Source of the DNA: a virus
DNA length: 43,000 nt
Reading direction: 5' to 3' (one strand)
IMG/VR virus record: IMGVR_UViG_3300032278_000023
Span: 1 to 43,000 of that record
Shown one piece after another: positions 41,303 to 43,000 of the stretch; position 1 is the stretch's first letter; each line of letters begins with the position of its first letter. The position numbers and the translations under genes are program-made. The notes under the pieces were generated by a model, which saw only the letters and a program-made list of their open reading frames with translations, was not told the DNA's origin and did no database searches.

Positions 41303-42169
41303 ATGTCAGATCAAATTTCAACTGCTTTTGTGCAGCAGTACTCGACTAACGTCGCGCACCTGTTGCAGCAAAAGGGAAGTAAACTGCGCGATACGGTAAT
41401 GACCGGATCGGCAACCGGCAAAGCAGCGAAGGCTGTGGAGCAAGTTGGCGCAGTCAATGCCGTCAAGCGCACCACCCGTCACGGCGACACGCCGCTGATC
41501 TCCACTCCGCACGATGCTCGCTGGGTTTTCCCGGTGGACTACGAGTGGGCCGACCTGATCGACGATCAGGACAAGGTCAGAATGCTCATCAATCCCCAAT
41601 CGCCCTATGCGGTGAATGGGGCCTACGCCATGGGTCGAGCCATCGATGACGAGATCATCGGTGCGTTCAATGCCACATCCAAGACCGGAGAGAACGGAAC
41701 CACCGACACGGACTTGGTTGCAGGACACACCCTCGCAGTATCGGGATCGGCGCTCACACTCGCCCAGCTTCAGGATGCCAAGAAACTGCTGATGGAAGCC
41801 GAGGTGGATGTGGACAATGACCCGATCTACATGGCGATCAGCGCGTCTCAGCACGATGACCTCGTGCGGATGACAAGCACCCAGAGCGTCGATACCAACG
41901 TGGAGCGTTCGCTGGTCGATGGCCGGGTTCGTTCGTTCATGGGGATCAACTTCGTCCTCACCGAGCGGCTGACTGTCGATGGCAGTGGCGACCGACTCTG
42001 CCCCGTATGGGCGAAGTCGGGTATGCACCTTACGGTGTGGAACGACATCACCACCAAGATCAGCGAGCGCGAGGACAAGTCCTACGCCACGCAGGTCTAC
42101 CTGAAGACCACCATCGGGGCCACGCGCCTTGAAGAGGGCAAGGTAGTCATGGTTACGGCTGGTGAGTAA
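41303..42169 (+). CDS. Major capsid protein, second copy
   Basis: This is 288 residues, identical to the copy at 2085-2951 except at several residues between positions 4 and 14 (QISTAFVQQYSTN here, QVNVAFVQQYANN there). The N-terminal codons are clearly diverged while everything after about 41382 is base-for-base the same. Confidence 0.93.
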   Translation: MSDQISTAFVQQYSTNVAHLLQQKGSKLRDTVMTGSATGKAAKAVEQVGAVNAVKRTTRHGDTPLISTPHDARWVFPVDYEWADLIDDQDKVRMLINPQSPYAVNGAYAMGRAIDDEIIGAFNATSKTGENGTTDTDLVAGHTLAVSGSALTLAQLQDAKKLLMEAEVDVDNDPIYMAISASQHDDLVRMTSTQSVDTNVERSLVDGRVRSFMGINFVLTERLTVDGSGDRLCPVWAKSGMHLTVWNDITTKISEREDKSYATQVYLKTTIGATRLEEGKVVMVTAGE

Positions 42170-42280
42170 CACCCATTGATGTGAGGGGTCCGGGGCGGAG
42201 TCGTGCCGGACCCCAACCATCGAACGCAAGGAAACAAATCAAATGCCGACTATTTTCAGTAATCTTTTCAATTCAAGCGG
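41382..42280 (+). repeat. Identical 0.9-kb capsid block, copy 2
   Basis: This is the partner of 2164-3062. It lies inside the longer, diverged duplication that runs from about 39226 to the window end and corresponds to 1-3781. Confidence 0.85.
42185..42214 (+). promoter_or_regulatory. Strong stem-loop after the capsid gene, second copy
   Basis: It is identical to 2967-2996: a 9-bp GC-rich perfect stem with a 12-base loop and no T-run. Confidence 0.6.
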
Positions 42281-42815
42281 GACGGTCAGTCCGGGCGTCG
42301 GTGCCCTTACCGAGGAACTTGGACTCGATACACAGAAGCGAGCTTCTGCCGGGTTCTCACACGCCCGCGTAAGGCGCACACATGCCATTGTTGGCCTGGG
42401 GACGACAGCCGGGATAGGCGACGAAGTTCGTATGCTTACGCTGAAGTCCAGCGATCGGCTCTATTCGTTGCTCTTTAGCTGCGACGGCGCTTCAACGGCG
42501 GGTGACGCGGACATCGGGATCTACCGCACCGGAGCAGCGCACGACGGGGCTCTTCCCCATGCGGATTGTCACGATGCGTTCGCAACTGCTCTGGCAATGG
42601 ACACGGATGCGAACCGTGTTGAGAAATTCGCCGGAGTCGCTTTCGACGAAGAGAACATGGGTCTTCAGATGTGGGAGTTGGTGAACATCGTCGCTGCGGC
42701 TACCTACGCGGAAGATCCGGGCGGGTCGTTCGACATCACGCTCACGATGACGACTGCCCAGACGGTTGCGGTTGGGATTGTGCAGCTCGAGGCTTTCTAC
42801 ACCGCAGGCGACTGA
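42243..42815 (+). CDS. Head-associated protein of unknown function, second copy
   Basis: This is 190 residues, the counterpart of 3025-3597. The first twelve codons are identical in DNA, then differences appear, concentrated around residues 13-20 and 75-135. Same length and ending (LEAFYTAGD). Confidence 0.8.
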   Translation: MPTIFSNLFNSSGTVSPGVGALTEELGLDTQKRASAGFSHARVRRTHAIVGLGTTAGIGDEVRMLTLKSSDRLYSLLFSCDGASTAGDADIGIYRTGAAHDGALPHADCHDAFATALAMDTDANRVEKFAGVAFDEENMGLQMWELVNIVAAATYAEDPGGSFDITLTMTTAQTVAVGIVQLEAFYTAGD

Positions 42816-42838
42816 TTCCAAGGGGGGGCCGATAACGG

Positions 42839-43000
42839 ATGCCCAGTGCAGTCGATATATGCAATAGGGCGCTAAGCCGTGTCGGCGAAGCGCGGATCAC
42901 TTCACTATTGGACGACAGCAAGCAGGCGCGAGCGTGCAACAGCGCCTACACGCATGTCCGAGATGAAGTGCTCCGCGCTCACCCCTGGAACAGTGCCATC
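42839..43000 (+). CDS. Tail tubular protein A, partial second copy
   Basis: The window ends 54 codons into this gene. The visible part (SAVDICNRALSRVGEARI, then RDEVLRAHPWNSA) matches the start of 3620-4180 with scattered changes, so the second version continues beyond the window. Confidence 0.9.
   Translation, partial: MPSAVDICNRALSRVGEARITSLLDDSKQARACNSAYTHVRDEVLRAHPWNSAI

Noticed and set aside
1-43000. tRNA genes, CRISPR arrays, insertion sequences, reverse transcriptase/template repeats (diversity-generating element)
   Set aside because: I looked because Bbp19-type phages can carry a diversity-generating element. No reverse transcriptase, adenine-biased repeat pair, transposase, spacer array or cloverleaf was recognised by eye; small tRNAs could be missed without a search program.

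Overview
The window is double-stranded DNA phage sequence throughout; no host gene is visible. The virion genes are those of a short-tailed (podovirus) particle of T7-like architecture: terminase, a T7 gp8-type portal, scaffold, an HK97-fold capsid, tail tubular proteins A and B, three internal (ejected) virion proteins and tailspikes with T7 gp17-type head-binding domains. The early genes are instead of the lambda/siphovirus kind: an ERF single-strand annealing protein, an SSB-like protein, Gp157, a Cro-like regulator, an O-like replication protein and RusA. I see no phage RNA polymerase, DNA polymerase, primase-helicase, integrase or CI-type repressor. The nested inner and outer membrane spanins imply a Gram-negative host. 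The sequence is GC-rich and tightly packed, with many ATGA, GTGA, TAATG and TGATG start/stop overlaps.

Layout. 1-4180: end of the portal gene, a Bbp19-like protein, a small zinc-binding protein, scaffold, a promoter and structured leader, capsid, a head protein and tail tubular protein A. 4181-17705: tail tubular protein B and three internal virion proteins, the last a 2841-residue polyvalent protein with two HExxH motifs and a probable overprinted gene inside it. 17715-25260: two tailspikes and a third tail-fibre protein. 25277-26678: lysis cassette (membrane proteins, M15-type endolysin, Rz/Rz1-like spanins). 26678-28881: small unknown proteins, a calcineurin-like phosphoesterase and an HExxH protein. 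28882-29315: gene-free, G-rich region between convergent transcription units. 29316-31747 (minus strand): recombination and single-strand DNA operon. 31748-31901: divergent control region. 31902-34606: regulator and replication/recombination genes. 34782-39823: terminase, small head/tail genes and portal.

From about 39226 to the end, the portal-to-tubular-A segment appears again as a related but different version. One period (capsid start to capsid start) is 39,218 bp and holds every expected virion gene once, so the window looks like one full turn of a circularly permuted phage genome of about 39.2 kb that re-enters a sister variant. The two copies differ clearly in portal, scaffold and head-protein genes but are identical, as far as I could compare by eye, over about 0.9 kb covering most of the capsid gene. 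A true tandem of two related genomes cannot be excluded from the sequence alone.

The most interesting feature is the capsid leader (1942-2080, repeated at 41160-41298). It has three evenly spaced stem-loops, each ending in AAGCC, followed by a 9-bp stem that would bury the capsid ribosome binding site and competes with the third stem-loop. Other notable items are the overprinted ORF at 12736-12972, the double-zincin giant virion protein, two tailspikes that each carry their own tail-attachment domain, and simple 6-bp repeats in the replication module.
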